Assembly (NCBI GenBank): GCA_028583605.1 | Contig: CM053330.1 | Span: 29,214,598 to 29,278,597 of the forward strand | Origin: Dastarcus helophoroides | Taxonomy: Eukaryota > Arthropoda > Insecta > Coleoptera > Bothrideridae | Length of the DNA stretch: 64,000 nt | Direction of reading: 5' to 3' | Shown here: piece by piece, positions 11,961 through 24,221 of the stretch | Position numbering within the stretch: position 1 is the first letter of the stretch | Layout: the number at the start of each line of letters is the position of its first letter | Program-made: the position numbers and the translations under genes | Notes under the pieces: model-generated | Database searches by the model: none | What the model was told of the DNA's origin: nothing | The model's input: the letters and a program-made list of their open reading frames with translations, nothing else

Positions 11961-13670
11961 AAAATAAAAATTCACAGATTTCGCAATCCTTGCAACCAAC
12001 GGAGACATTGGAAATGATAACACCAAATAGAAACATAATTAACACTTTATTTAACATACAAGGTTATACAGGATATTTACAAATTTCAAAGACAACGCTT
12101 GGCAGTTGATTCGGAATGATAAATAAATACGAATTACGAAAAAAAAAAAATAATAAAAAATGTTTACTTTTCGAATTGCAGACTTTCAAAGTTGTTATAA
12201 AAAATAATTTAATTAATAATTTCATAACCTCTTTACCGATCGTGTTGAAATATGAAACCTTTATTTATTTAGATTATTAAGGCTAGAATCTTAGTGACGT
12301 CGACCCTTGTGTTATCCGACACCCCTTGAAATTCGCCACGACAATTATCTTTGTATCTTCGAAGTAGTAAATAATAATTACATAAAATATGTATTGATTT
12401 ACAACAATAGGTATTACGTGTAGTTTTTATTTTTTTATAACTGATTAAAATGTCGTTAAGGCTGACTGTGTTGAAAGTGTTTGCAGATGTGTCTTACACC
12501 ACATAAATTTTATGGCCCTTCACAGTTTGTTTGAACCCCCTGGTTGGATAAGTAGTACATTTCAGAAATTTGTCATTCCGACAAGTGGTTCTTAGATATA
12601 AGTTTAAGAATCATTTTATTGACACTGAATGTGCCTTCTTTCCTTTTTGAAAGGCAACGTTACAATGAAGAGACCACAGGGTGCTCGTAAGTAGTAATTG
12701 TCTTGAAAGTGTTATTCCTGGCCTTTTCTTCTTGGGATAAAAGTATTTTGTTTTCAGTTTCCTCTTGATCCTAACATTTATTGCCCCGGTCATGTAATTA
12801 TTCTTCCTGACAAGAATTTATGGTCTTTGAGTTGCATGTCATATTTTTGTTTCTTTGAATGGACTTTTAAATGACCCAATTTGGTTTCTTGAAAATGAAG
12901 TTAATTTTTTTTTATTTCAATGGAATTTCTAATTACTTCCAAAATAAACTTGTTTCAGTTAATAAATCTTATTTAGATTATTTCGCATTGAAATCAGGAT
13001 TATCTAAAAAAACATTAGAGGGCAGTTGAATGGCAAATTTATCAATCTTAAAAATTGAGGTTGGTTCTGTGATTTTGTTTATCATATTCCAGATCACACG
13101 TGAATTCGTTTAGATGTGATTTGATTCATATGTTACATTACTTTAAACTCTTTTAAAGAAAATTACAATTTTTTAACTAATGCTGAAGTAATGATGTTCG
13201 CTTGACACCCTGGATTTAACAATGCTGGACATTGTTTAAAGTTACTGCACCTATTTCTAATTAAAACTAGAGCTGTACTGGTTGTACTGATTGCCATTTT
13301 CGCTTTGCATGATCATTTAATTTTTCCGCTCTTATGGGAATGATAAATAAAAGTAATTCCCTTTTTTGCCGAAAGCTCTAAAACCTTTATTACAGTTAAT
13401 TAGTTGTCTTAGACCGGGTTGTGTGGTTCTTCTAAATTAAAAAAAGTTTAGCACGGTTGTGACCTGTTCTTTTATTTTAAAGCGGTCTTGCAGCAACTCT
13501 ATTGCATAATTAATTAATAATAATAATTAGCTGATAATGCCAATGATTCAATAACGTCACTTGAATCTCCTTCCACAGAATCGATAAACAGAAAAGATAA
13601 TGAAATTTCTTAATATCAAAAATACGCTTGTCGTAATGAACTGACCACTTAAACGAATCTAAAAACAAAA
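11961..13670. other. Single-copy region without recognisable gene
   Basis: AT-rich but non-repetitive. A short frame on the minus strand at 12611-12793 is basic and unremarkable, and I do not support it as a gene. No tRNA-like fold or recognisable transposon end was seen. Confidence 0.35.
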
Positions 13671-13745
13671 ATGGGAAGCGATGAGGGCTTTAAATTAGCA
13701 ACAGATATGGTATATAATTATCTCAAGCCGTTTAATAATGACAGA
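13671..13745 (+). CDS. Candidate small coding exon (25 codons) ending at a splice donor
   Basis: An ATG at 13671 preceded by AAAACAAAA opens a 25-codon stretch beginning MGSDEGFKLATDM with mixed, non-low-complexity composition, unlike the Phe/Lys runs elsewhere. It ends AGA followed by GTGAGT at 13746, a good 5' splice site in phase 0. Without splicing the frame runs on to a stop at about 13809-13811. I do not recognise the peptide. It could be the first coding exon of a host gene whose other exons lie outside the window or are too short to see, or it could be chance. No acceptor or second exon was identified. Confidence 0.25.
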
Positions 13746-13899
13746 GTGAGTCTGATTGAATTAGTAAATTTCAATTTATGTCAGTTAAAATTTTATCGGA
13801 TGTTCAAATGAAAAAGTCATCAAGTGTGCTGTAAGTTTTTTAGAAGAGAACGTAGCGAACCCGGCATTCGATTACTTATTGACTATTTTGTTTGATGTG

Positions 13900-14700
13900 T
13901 CAAGGGTTTTGTTTAAAATTTTTATGTTAAATAATAAATTCTAAATATTTCTAAAGATTTTGACTTATTTTCGAAATTGTGACAGCTTAAAAAATTCTTA
14001 AAATTATAAATATATAAACTCGAAAACTCAAGATTTTTTATTGAAATTTTGTAATGTCAACTTTTTTTTCGAAATTTAAGATCCCCTTTTTTATTAAATT
14101 ATGAGTGGTGGGTTTCCTTAAATTTTAAAATCCCAAAATTCAAACTTTACTTTCTACTTTTATTTCCAACACCAATAAAGGTTTCAACCAGTGTTAAAGC
14201 TTTAGTTTTTTATTTTTAAGGTTTTAAATTTAATCTAGACTCTTTTTTTAAGAACACAAGTCATTTATTTAAAATCTTGACTTTAAATGAAATATTTTAA
14301 TTTTTTTTAAATGATTTTGATTTAGTTGCAAAATTTTATCTTTAACCTCAAAATGTTGACATATGTTTTAAAATTTTAGAACATTATGAATTTTTTGAAA
14401 TCCTGGAATATTTTCCTAAAATTGTCTATTTTTTTACTGTTTTTCTCGCAACTTTTCTGAATTCAAAATTTTGGCCTTATTTAGCTATTTTTTTTTATTT
14501 TCGACCTTAATATCGAAGTTATCGTCTTGAGATTTCGAGTGAAAACTTAAATATTCAAATATTTTTCTTTTGACTTTTTTTATTTTTAAGGTTATTTCTG
14601 CAATGTTTATCTTTTCTAAATTTACAGTTTTCATTAGCCAAGTTTCTTCTGAAAGATTATTTTTTAAATTGAAATATACTCGTATAACCAAATAGACTAC
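13900..14700. repeat. Decayed minisatellite tract
   Basis: Heavily diverged AAATTTTGA/CTTTTTT-type units without visible transposon ends. No gene. Confidence 0.5.
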
Positions 14701-15448
14701 GAAATAATTTAAATTAAAATAATATTAAGGCATCTATGCTCATGGCTTTTGAAAGAAATATTTTAGTACAAAGCGAAAACAATGAAATATTAAAATATAT
14801 TTATCTACAAGCAAAAATTTGTCAACTTTATTGTAAAAGTAATTTACATTTATTTGAGCCCTAAAAATTATAAGTGCAGATATTTTACCACATTCGTTTA
14901 CTGAGTACTTCAAGACAGTACGTGAATTGGATTTTGGGTAAGAGTTTACAGCATAATAATGGAACTATAACCCCTCACTTTAGGGCCGCTGACTTGGGTA
15001 GCCCGTGTAAACTTCAGAACCTTTAAGTTTGCCCATTTTTACATGCTCACAATACCGCCTACTGTGTTCAGTTTTTGTTAGCGGTGTTTTCGTACTTAAC
15101 TCACTAGATTCTCTATTTTCAATTTCTCGTAAACGTTTTTTACGCTCTCAATATGTCTTACACTTTTCGCTATTTTTCATACTCTTAATATCCATAGCTG
15201 ATAGCCTTATCCAATGAAACGTCACTGGATTAAACGAATATGGTGCTCTGCGGTGGACTGTAAACTTAACATTCTCCCATGGTTTTCATGCCGGCCTAGT
15301 CTCTGTGCCGGCCTCTCAACGCCGAGAGCGCTCGACTGTCGATTCGAGTATGTCCGACCGACCAACACCTTGTTCTCTCAAGTTTGAACGAAAACCCGAA
15401 ACTTCACCCCATATCTCAACATAAACATTTCCAATGTTAAAACCATAC
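14701..15448. other. Single-copy spacer next to mariner copy A
   Basis: The stretch 15240-15420 is noticeably richer in G+C (GCCGGCC, GCCGAGAGCGC) than its neighbours. It could contain the far terminal region of the mariner copy that ends at 15449. I find no clear TIR and no gene. Confidence 0.35.
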
Positions 15449-16494
15449 TTATTGTGGGAGATGTTCAAAATGGGCACCTCCAACATTTTGGCAGCATCCT
15501 AATCGTAAATAAAAATGTCTCCTGACATTATTCAACATCTCTAGTGTCACCGATGCAATCGCAAGCCGATATTCTGCTCGTAGGTCAGCTACGTTGCGGG
15601 GTTTGGTTTTATACACTATACTTTTTACATAACCCCATAAAAAAGTCCAAAGGTGTCAGGTCTGGTGATCGTGGTGGCCATTCTACCCTACCTCGTCTCC
15701 CTATCCACGCATTTGGAAATGTAAAATCGAGATATTGCCGGACATTGACTTGGTAGTGTGGTGGTACTCTATCTTGCTGAAATCATATTACATTAGCTGG
15801 AACATGTGGATTTTCTTGAACTGGATATAAGTTTACCAAAGCTGGTACAATGTTGTTTTGAAGCAATGCTAAATAATTATTTTCATTTAAATTTCCATCA
15901 ATGAAAAATAGACCAATGACATAATCTACAATAATCCCTGCCCAAACATTAACTTTTTCAAGGTTCTGTGTATGTAATTATCTCATCCAATGGGCATTTT
16001 CATCAGCCCAGCGACACTTTTGATGATTTACATGACCGTGAAGAGTAAAATTGGACTCATCAGAAAACAATATGTTTTCTATTTGGATGATATTATTTTC
16101 TAATCTTTGAATCATTTGTTCACAAAAATGAGTTTTTCATCGTCATCACTGAGCTCTTGATATGGTGTCAGTGTCACAAATAATCGAGGAATGACTAAGG
16201 TTCAGGGCTGTAGCTACTTATCGACTTGAAGAATGTGGATTTTCCTGAAACTGATTCATTATTTCCAATTTGATATCATTAGTTAATGTATTGGAGGGTT
16301 CTTTTTTAGCTTTCGTACGTGCCATGTTCGTGAAAATGCTTCTCGATTTTACTAATTGTACCTTGAGATATAGGCGGTAAATCAGGAAATTTTTGTTGAA
16401 ATAGACGAGCGACTTCGGCCTATGATCTTGCTCTATCTCCATAACCGATCTTTTGTAAAATTATTATTTTATGCATTTCGGTTAAATGACCCAT
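15449..16494 (-). pseudogene. Mariner-like DDD transposase, copy A, near full length but broken
   Basis: The start is an ATG at 16494 (MGHLTEMHKI) and the stop is at 15449-15451, about 348 codons, the usual mariner size. The N-terminus carries a helix-turn-helix (KIGYGDRARS, then AEVARLFQQKFPDLPPI and SKIEKHF). Catalytic motifs are still readable: FSDES (first Asp), QQDRVPPHYQV (second Asp) and EWPPRSPDLTPLDFF (third Asp). I count 36 residues between the second and third Asp. The C-terminus reads SVTLEMLNNV then GGAHFEHLPQ. Damage includes an in-frame stop after RARS, stops near the MR-LH and VI-FQQD positions, and frameshifts around EHGT and after LDFF. It would cut and paste its own element at TA sites if intact. 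It is dead here, but all three catalytic Asp codons survive. Confidence 0.88.
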
Positions 16495-17015
16495 ATTAAA
16501 TTTTCAAAATGTGCAATAAAGATAACTAAAGCACGATACTGACCACTGTTTAATTCTCTCACAGTTTTAAAAAGTTACTGGGATGTTTTTGACAAAAAGT
16601 ACTATTGCCTATGATAGGTTAATAAGTTTTTACGTTTCCTTTTTTATAACATTTAAAAAGGATATCTTTATGATCAAGAGGAAAAACCGGACGAGCCGCT
16701 ATTAGTTGTTATTGTAGAAAATTTCATCTAGTTGTTAAATTTTTTTTGTTATAGTTTATTTTTTAAATAAATGTAGCCACCATGACATTTTTGAATAGAG
16801 AATGAACATATCTTTCAAATGAGGTTACCAAACCTCTTCTTCCAATTAAAAAATTTAGGGGTTGAAACGGTAACTCGAAGGGGGTTGCATCTAGGTATGA
16901 AATTTTTGCGATACAGGATGTCATCTTATAATCAAAAATTGATCTGTCTCGGGATATTTTATAATATGTAAAATAAATGAGATATTGAATTTGTTCCTCA
17001 TTGTATAACAACAAA
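16495..17015 (-). mobile_element. 5' untranslated and terminal part of mariner copy A
   Basis: Homologous by eye to 33628-33932 and, inverted, to 11661-11960 (shared blocks GACGAGCCGCTATTAG, GGTAACTCGAAG and GAGATATTGAATTT). The outer TIR is degraded (GTTCCTCATTGTATA where copy B has GTTCCGCGCTGTATA). Confidence 0.6.
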
Positions 17016-17078
17016 TATGAAAACCCCACAATGTATCAACAAAATATATTTGACTTTCTGGATGGGTTTGCTTTACAG

Positions 17079-18357
17079 CAGGGATGCCCAATCATTTAGT
17101 TGATGTCACATTAGAAACTAAAAATTACTAGCGAGCCACACCCTAGGAAGTTTTAAAAGTAATGACTAAAAAAAAGCAAACATCTTAATCTTTAATATGA
17201 AACCCAAAGGAAAATTATCTTTATTTTTATTACGAAAACTAACATTTTCAAGCCGCAAAGGGTAAATTAAAAGTAAATACATACGCTATTAAAACTTGAT
17301 GCTTAAAAAAACACTGACCTCCAAAAATCTAACTAAACATTTATTGATACTTACTTCGATTCACATCAGAAGTTACCGCTTTTCTATTTTTTTTTAATTT
17401 TTAAAATTTCTGACAATTTTGACTTTAAATTTTTTTCAAAAATTTAAGTTTTATTTTAGAGGATTTCACTGAAAATTTTTAAATCTCAACATTTCTTCAC
17501 AATTTCGAATATTTTTAAAACTTCAGACTACATTTTTCGAAATTTCAATTTTTTAAAAAGTTTCAAATCTTGTTGACAATGTCGAGTATCTTAAAGTTTT
17601 GACCCTGTTTTTTAAATGTCGATATATTTTCAAGATTTTGATTCTTCTTTTTAAATTCTTATCTTTTTAGAAATTTTAACTTTCCGTGAAAAATTCCACA
17701 TGTTTCAAAGGTTGACTATTTTGGTCACTTTTTTGAAAATTGCAACTTGATTTAAAATTTTGATTTTATTTTTGAAATTTTGGACCTATTTTGAAAATAT
17801 TGTCCAATTTTCGAAATTTCTACTTTTTTGAAATTTTGGAGTGTTATTGAAACTTCCAACTTTTCAGAGAGTTTCGATATTTACAAATTCGATAATTTTC
17901 AACATTTTAACTAATTTTTAGAACTCAACTTTTCTTCGAAAGTTCTGAATATTTTTAAATGCAGATTTTTTAAAAATTTTAGACTTTCCTTAAATTTGCG
18001 ACTGTTTTAAAATTCTCACTTTTTGGAAGTTTCAACTTTCCAAAATTTTCGTTTTTTTTTAATTTAAACTTTTTTTTCAAAACATCGACATTTTTAATAT
18101 ACCTAAGTGCATTTTTTTCTTGTACCAATACAACTATTTGGGGATTGTTCCATCCACAAAGCAAGAAAGATGATTCGTAGTCATTTGCACAGATTTTTTT
18201 TGAAAATATTTCGCACTTTTTGCAATTTAAGATTAACTTTCTTCTTTAAATCGACATTGGCTGATTGTTATGCAAAAAAAACGAACGGTGATCTTCAGAA
18301 TAAAGTATCATCGCTTAATTCGCATATTGTACTTTCGAATACAAAGCCGTTTCATTA
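17079..18357. repeat. hAT-like left end followed by decayed minisatellite
   Basis: CAGGGATGCCCAATCATT at 17079 with GCGAGCCACACCC 60 bp inside is the layout of hAT elements with CAGGGRTGCCCAA ends. No matching right end was found. About 17380-18110 is the T-rich minisatellite. 18110-18357 is less repetitive and serves as the target of the next element. Confidence 0.45.
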
Positions 18358-18365
18358 CTTTAGAA

Positions 18366-21300
18366 CAGGGGTCGGCAAGCTTTTAAACTAAAAGAGCCAG
18401 CTGCACTAAAAAAATTGATTTCGTCAATTTCAAAGAGCCCCAAATTTTTATTTCTGATTTTTACATTTTATTTCAAAATTAAATCGGATAAATTAGACAA
18501 AATATGGGACAGAGACTAACTCATATAATCAAACGAAAATACATTCAACCCAAAAGACCTTTTATTGCTCAAAATTTAGACCTTTACTTCAAAATTTGCT
18601 TTTCTTTTTCGCAATTTCGACTTTTTTAACTCTTCTCTGTATTACTCTTCTTTTTTAATATTTATTTTGTTCTTAAAATAAGTCTTTTACCCCAAACCTT
18701 CCTTTCTTTTTAAAACTCGACAATTTGTGAAAATGTTTACTTTCTTCTAATTCTAGTTATCGGAAGATTCGACTTATTTCTCAAAAATTCATCGTTTGTC
18801 GATTTTTCAATAAAAAAAAGTAATTGGAGATAAGTAAAGTAGTTTTTGAAGATTTCGACCTTATTTTCAAAGTTTTCCTTTTTCGAAATTTAGACCCATT
18901 CTCAAATTTCACTTCTTTCCAAAATTAAATTTTTTCGACTTTGTTCTAAAATGCGGCTTTTTTCTAGAACTTTCTACATACTTATTAAGATTTGTACTTT
19001 TATCAAATTTCGGCATTTTCCCCAAAATTGACTTTTACTAAACATTTAAACTTTTATTTATTTTCTACAAATTTGTATTTGTTACGCAAAATTCGTTTTT
19101 TTTTTTCGAAATTTCGACTTCAAATTCGATATTTTATTGTTTCTGCAAACTGCGATTTTTTTGATCAAATTCATCTACTGACTGAAACTTAAAATTTGAT
19201 TTTTTTCTTAAAATTTGATCTTTCTCTGAAGTTCAACATTTTTCTCGAAACTGAAAGTTGTATCAACATTGTCTTTTCTTTCAAAGTTTTATTTTACCAA
19301 TTCTATCAAATTTCAAATCTATCTAAACCTTTGTTGTTTTTTTTATTCGTCTTGTTCTCGCAATTTCAAATTTATTCTCAAAATTTAACTTTCTTTGAAA
19401 AAATGCAAATTTTTTTCTTCTACTCTGAAAAACTTCGGCTTTTTAAAAATTCGACGATTTTTTTTAAGTTTTCAATTTTTTTACAATTGCTCTCTTTGAA
19501 ATTTTACAATTTTTCACAAAATTTAAATTTGTCTAAACATTTTGGGTTTTAAATTTGTTCTAGGTTTAAATCCATCGTTGAAACTCGACGTTTTTTTTTA
19601 AATTTTATCTCTTTTGAGAACTTTTGACAAATTTATTTTTTTCTAAATCTCTTTTTTTTTAATTCGGAAATTTTCTGGAAATTTCAACTTTTATTTCGAA
19701 TTAAATTCATCTATTTTCAAATCTCAAATTTTGTTTCTTAAAATTTGACTTTCTCTGGGAAGTTTTGTCCTTCTTTTAAAATTCAATACTTTTCTCGAAA
19801 CTGGAAGTTTTATCGACACGTTCTTTTCTTTCAAAATTATTTTACCCATTTTCTCAAAATTCGATTTATCTGAAAATTTGGAATTTTTTTTAATTCGTTT
19901 TGTTCTCGAAATTTCAAATTTATTCTCAAAATTTAACTTTCTCTGGAACATTACAAATTTTTTAGTTTCTTCTTCTCTGAAAAACTTCGACTTCTGAAAA
20001 AGTTCGACAATTTTTTTTTAAACTTTTAATTTATTACACTTTCTCTTTTCGAAATTTTAGAATTTTTCACAAAATTTAAATTTGTCTAAGTTTGTCAGGT
20101 TTTTAAATTTGTTCTGCGAATTTCAATTTATTGTCAAAATTAGTCTTTCCAAAAATTTTGCTTTTTTTGAGAACTTTTTACGAATTCATTTTTTTTTGAA
20201 ATCTGTTTTTTTCAAAATAAAGCTTTTTCTGGAAATTTCAACTTTTATTTCGAACGAAATTCTTTTATTTTTAAATCTCAAAAGTCGATTTTTTTCTTAA
20301 AATTTGACATTCTCTGGGATATTTTGACCTTCTTTTAAAATTCAATACTTTTCTCGAAACTGGAGGTTTTATCGATATTTTCTTTTCTTTCGAAATTATT
20401 TTGGTAATTTTATTAAAATTCGAATTTTTTAGAAAAGTTGGATTTTTTTAAATCGTCTTGTTCTCGAAATTTCAAATTTCTTCTCAAAATTTAAGTTTCT
20501 CTGGAAAATTGCAAATTTTTTGTCAAAATTTTGAGCTTTTCTACAAATTTTGACTTTTTCCTTTAATTTTTTCCTAAAATTTGACTTTTTTCTTCTTCTT
20601 TGTAAAACTTCGACATTTTTAAAATTTGACAATTTTTTTGAAGCTTCCAGTTTATTTTTACAATTTCTTTTTTTGATATTTTATAGTAATTAAAAAGTTT
20701 AAATTTGTCCAAAAATGTCATGTTTTCAATTTATTCTGAGTCTCAATCTACTGTCAAAATCCGACGTTTTTTTTTTAAAATTTTACCTTTTTTTGAGATC
20801 TTTTGATAGATTTATCTTTTTCGAAATTTTTTCCTTTTTGTCAATTTTTACGAAATCACTTTTTCTCAATTTTTTCGAAATCTCTTTTTCTCAATTTTTT
20901 CGAAGTCTCTTTCTCTTTCTCAACTTTTTCGAAATCTCTTCTTTTTTCTCAAAATTCAGCTTTTTCTTGAAATTTTAGCTTTTATTTCGAACTTTAATAT
21001 TTGCTGCTTCTGTAAATTTAGATTTTTTTTTCGCAAAAGTAATTCAACTTTTTTCCACGAAATTTCGAGGCTGTAGAAAATTTACAAAATATCATGGAAA
21101 ATTTTTTTTTAGAAAATTCGACTCTCCGAATTGGTCTTTTTCTAGAGATTTCAAAATTCATGTGGTTTTTTTAAATGTTAATACAAGTCAATCAAAAATT
21201 TCGGAAAAATACTTCTTGAAATTATAATTTGTGTGTCAAAATTTAAGCAAAATGTGAAAATTTCTTAGAAAAGTATTTTTGGAATCTTCGACTTCAGTAG

Positions 21301-21442
21301 GTCACTTGTTTAAGGAGTACTCAATTTCTGCATGTCTGTCCACTCTAGATTTTATTTATTTATTTTTTAGGGGATTTTAAAGAGCCGCCATTTCTTTTAA
21401 AGAGCCGCATGCGGCGCGCGAGCCGCGGTTTGCCGACCCCTG
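18366..21442. mobile_element. Non-autonomous hAT element (TIR CAGGGGTCGGCAA) with higher-order satellite
   Basis: It starts CAGGGGTCGGCAAGC at 18366 and ends TTTGCCGACCCCTG at 21442. The flanks CTTTAGAA (18358-18365) and CGTTAGAA (21443-21450) agree at 7 of 8 bases. Subterminal blocks read AAAGAGCC (left) and GAGCCGC (right). The interior is T-rich minisatellite organised in higher-order units (next entry). It carries no transposase. A second copy lies in reverse orientation at 43578-46347. Confidence 0.88.
19190..20760 (+). repeat. Higher-order tandem repeat of ~545-560 bp, about three copies
   Basis: The block TTTTTCTTAAAATTTGA, then TTTCTCGAAACTG, then TTTTCTTTCAAA, then CAAATTT recurs from about 19190, 19736 and 20290. 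Within each block the ~20-bp units are decayed, yet the ~550-bp blocks resemble one another closely. Amplification of the large unit is therefore younger than the basic array. Two inverted copies are visible around 44580 and 45130 in the sister element. Confidence 0.7.
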
Positions 21443-21592
21443 CGTTAGAAGTATTTCTTGCACCCTAAAGGGACGAATTGCCAAAAACGATAACACAACT
21501 GACTTTTGTGTATAAACTGTGATGTGTAGACCAATTTTCATATTTCTGGCCTTTAAATTAACGATCTTTCTTGTAAGTTTTCATTCCCTATT

Positions 21593-22643
21593 TAACAGGT
21601 GATAGAAAAAACAATTTTAAGCAAAAAGTTTCCTATGAACATGTATCCGGAAATTCTTCATAAAATAACACGATGTTGAAATTTCAATTAAAAAAATTAA
21701 AAAATTAAATTAAAAAATTAAAAAAAAAGTTTTTACTTTTTCACTTTTAAGTTTCCTAAGATAGTTAAACCAAATTTTTCACACATGATGTATGAAGGAA
21801 GGATCACAAAATAAAATAAAACTAGTTTCTATCTCAACTCGTCGTGAAGTTACGAGTAATCTGTGATATTATTGTAGGAAAAACGCGGTACACCACTGGA
21901 GAAATGAAATAAAATACCTGTTTTGGGTAAAGTATTTAATTTTGAATAAAAGTTATTTCTTGACATTTTTCCGTATTTGCCACTGGTTGCGTCATGTCGT
22001 TGGTTTTGGAAAAAACATCACTCTCACTCGTACTTTCACTAGGGAAAGTCCCAAAAATTTAAATTCTGTCACAATAGTGACAAATATGAAAGAACGTTAA
22101 GAGTCAACTTTATCCAAAACTGTTAATTCATTTCATTTTATTCAGTGTCGTAGCATCTTAAACTTACCCCTCTTTGTGTTAGTCGGTGATTATTTAAAGA
22201 CCAGCATACATTCATTGTATTCGAACAGTTTCTACGTAAAAGATAAGGTAGTAAATGCCAAAAAAAATGTCAAGAAAAACTTCTTCAGAATTAAACGCTT
22301 TATCCAAAAATTTTATTTTATTTCATTTTGTTTAGTGGCGTACTACTTTTTTTCAAAACAATATCACAGATTACCCGCAACTCCGCCACTGGTTGAGATA
22401 GAAACTTAATTTTTTCTAATTTTATGATCCTTTATCCACACACCATGTGTGCAAAATTTAGTTTAAACAACTCTGAAAACTTCAAAATGAAACAAAAAAA
22501 ATTTTTTTTTTTAAATTTAAACATCTTGTATCTTTTTTATGAAGAGTTTACGGATACATGCTCATAGGAAACTTTTTCCCTAAAATTACTTTTTCCATCA
22601 CCTGTTTTATTTAAGGCACTTAAAACGGGGACATCCTGTATAT
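21593..22643. mobile_element. Foldback / long-TIR element
   Basis: The left arm (about 21593-22050) is the reverse complement of the right arm (about 22160-22620). Matching blocks include AACAGGTGAT, AAAAAGTTTCCTATGA, CATGTATCCG, GTTTCTATCTCAAC and TAATCTGTGATATT. The right outer end, GGGGACATCCTGTATATT, is a mariner-like terminus. The left outer end has decayed. The only frame inside (22176-22409) lies in the loop and right arm and resembles no known protein. Confidence 0.75.
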
Positions 22644-23800
22644 TAAAGTACCATTTTTATGTTCTAAAATAGTTAATTTTAGCAAAAAGTCCAGCTTCTG
22701 TTTCAGTTTTCAAAGGTGGACAGTAAAGTAAGGCATTTTAAAAGATCAATTTATTTTTTGCACACAATATAATTTAATAAAATACAAACCCTGTAAGTCT
22801 CATTCAATTATGATTTGAAATGAAGACGCAATTTCAGGATTCTCTATACTATGAAATTGTACAGATATTTCGAGATATTATAAATTCCTGTCATTAGGGT
22901 GCAATCGTACTACCAATATAATATTGAAATAAGTAAAATTAAGCGTTTGTAATTTGGGCATTATAGAGACATCAGGCGACTTGGAGGCCGTAATTATTTA
23001 ATTATAAAGAAATACGCTCCTTCAGATACCACTTCGTATTTTTAGCATCATCGTGTAATTTTTAATTAAGACGTAATTCGGGGAACCCCATGAAGCTCCT
23101 TGTGCGCTACATTTCCAAACTTTTAGATAAATTAAAGCCTAAGCGTGCGTCAACTGAGTAAAAGAAAAACCTGGAGGATAAAAATGGCCAAATGTCTCGG
23201 TAAATAAGGGGAATTTTTAAATATTTAGAACATTTCGTTTATCATAGAAAGATAGAATTAATAATAGAGCTACATTTTACCTTTTTGTACAAATAATTAG
23301 AAATGAAGTATTATGCACAAAATCAAGTACAAAAATGGGGCCAAATATACTGATGAATGGCTAGAGATATTTAAATAAAGCTTCCATTTGATTTGGTATA
23401 TTTTTATACATTTCTAGCTTTTGGGTAAAACTAGATAAATGCTAAGTGCTATTTAAAACAATTACAGATAAACGATAGTGATTCTAGACACTAAACTTTT
23501 GCACCTTCTAATTTACGTTCAATTTATGCTGCTCTTCCCACTATGAGGAATTATTATAGCGCTTAATATTGGTTAAATATTCTCCAGGGATTGTAACAAA
23601 AATTTATGAGAAGGCGGAGAACTACAGGGATTCTAAACCACCCTTTTTGACCCTTAGTGATAAGTTGGACCTCTTAAACCCTGGTCAGCTTTATTGACGT
23701 TTGAAGTTGTAAAATGTCATTGACAGGATTAAGGGATGGCTTCTGCATCCTATTCACAGGACAGCTTTTACTTTGCTATTACTTTTTTTCCCTCGAAATC
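22644..23800. other. Single-copy spacer
   Basis: Non-array AT-rich DNA. I find no gene, RNA gene or transposon end in it. Confidence 0.4.
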
Positions 23801-24221
23801 ATCATGTCAAAATTTCAACTATAAAGTTAAAATTTTAGATAACAAAGAATAATAAAAAATTTAAGTATGAACGGTCAATGTTGAGCAAAACTCGATATTT
23901 CAAAAAATTTTAATATTCACTTAAAAAGATCTGGACTCAAGATTAAAAATTTTAAATAATTTGGAAATTTAAGCACAAAATTCCTAATTTCTAGAAAATT
24001 CAAAATTTATTAAAAAAATAAAAGTTGATATATTTAGTTTAAACCAGGAATTTCTAACAAGTGCTGAAATTTTGAGAAAAAAGTTAACATTAATTTCTAG
24101 AATAAAATTACCTTTCAAGTTGAACACGAAACTTTTAAGAAAAAATATAAAAATGAAACTTGGAATTACGTTAAAAACATATACACATATAAATTGGAAA
24201 ACCGAAATTTTTGTTAAAACC

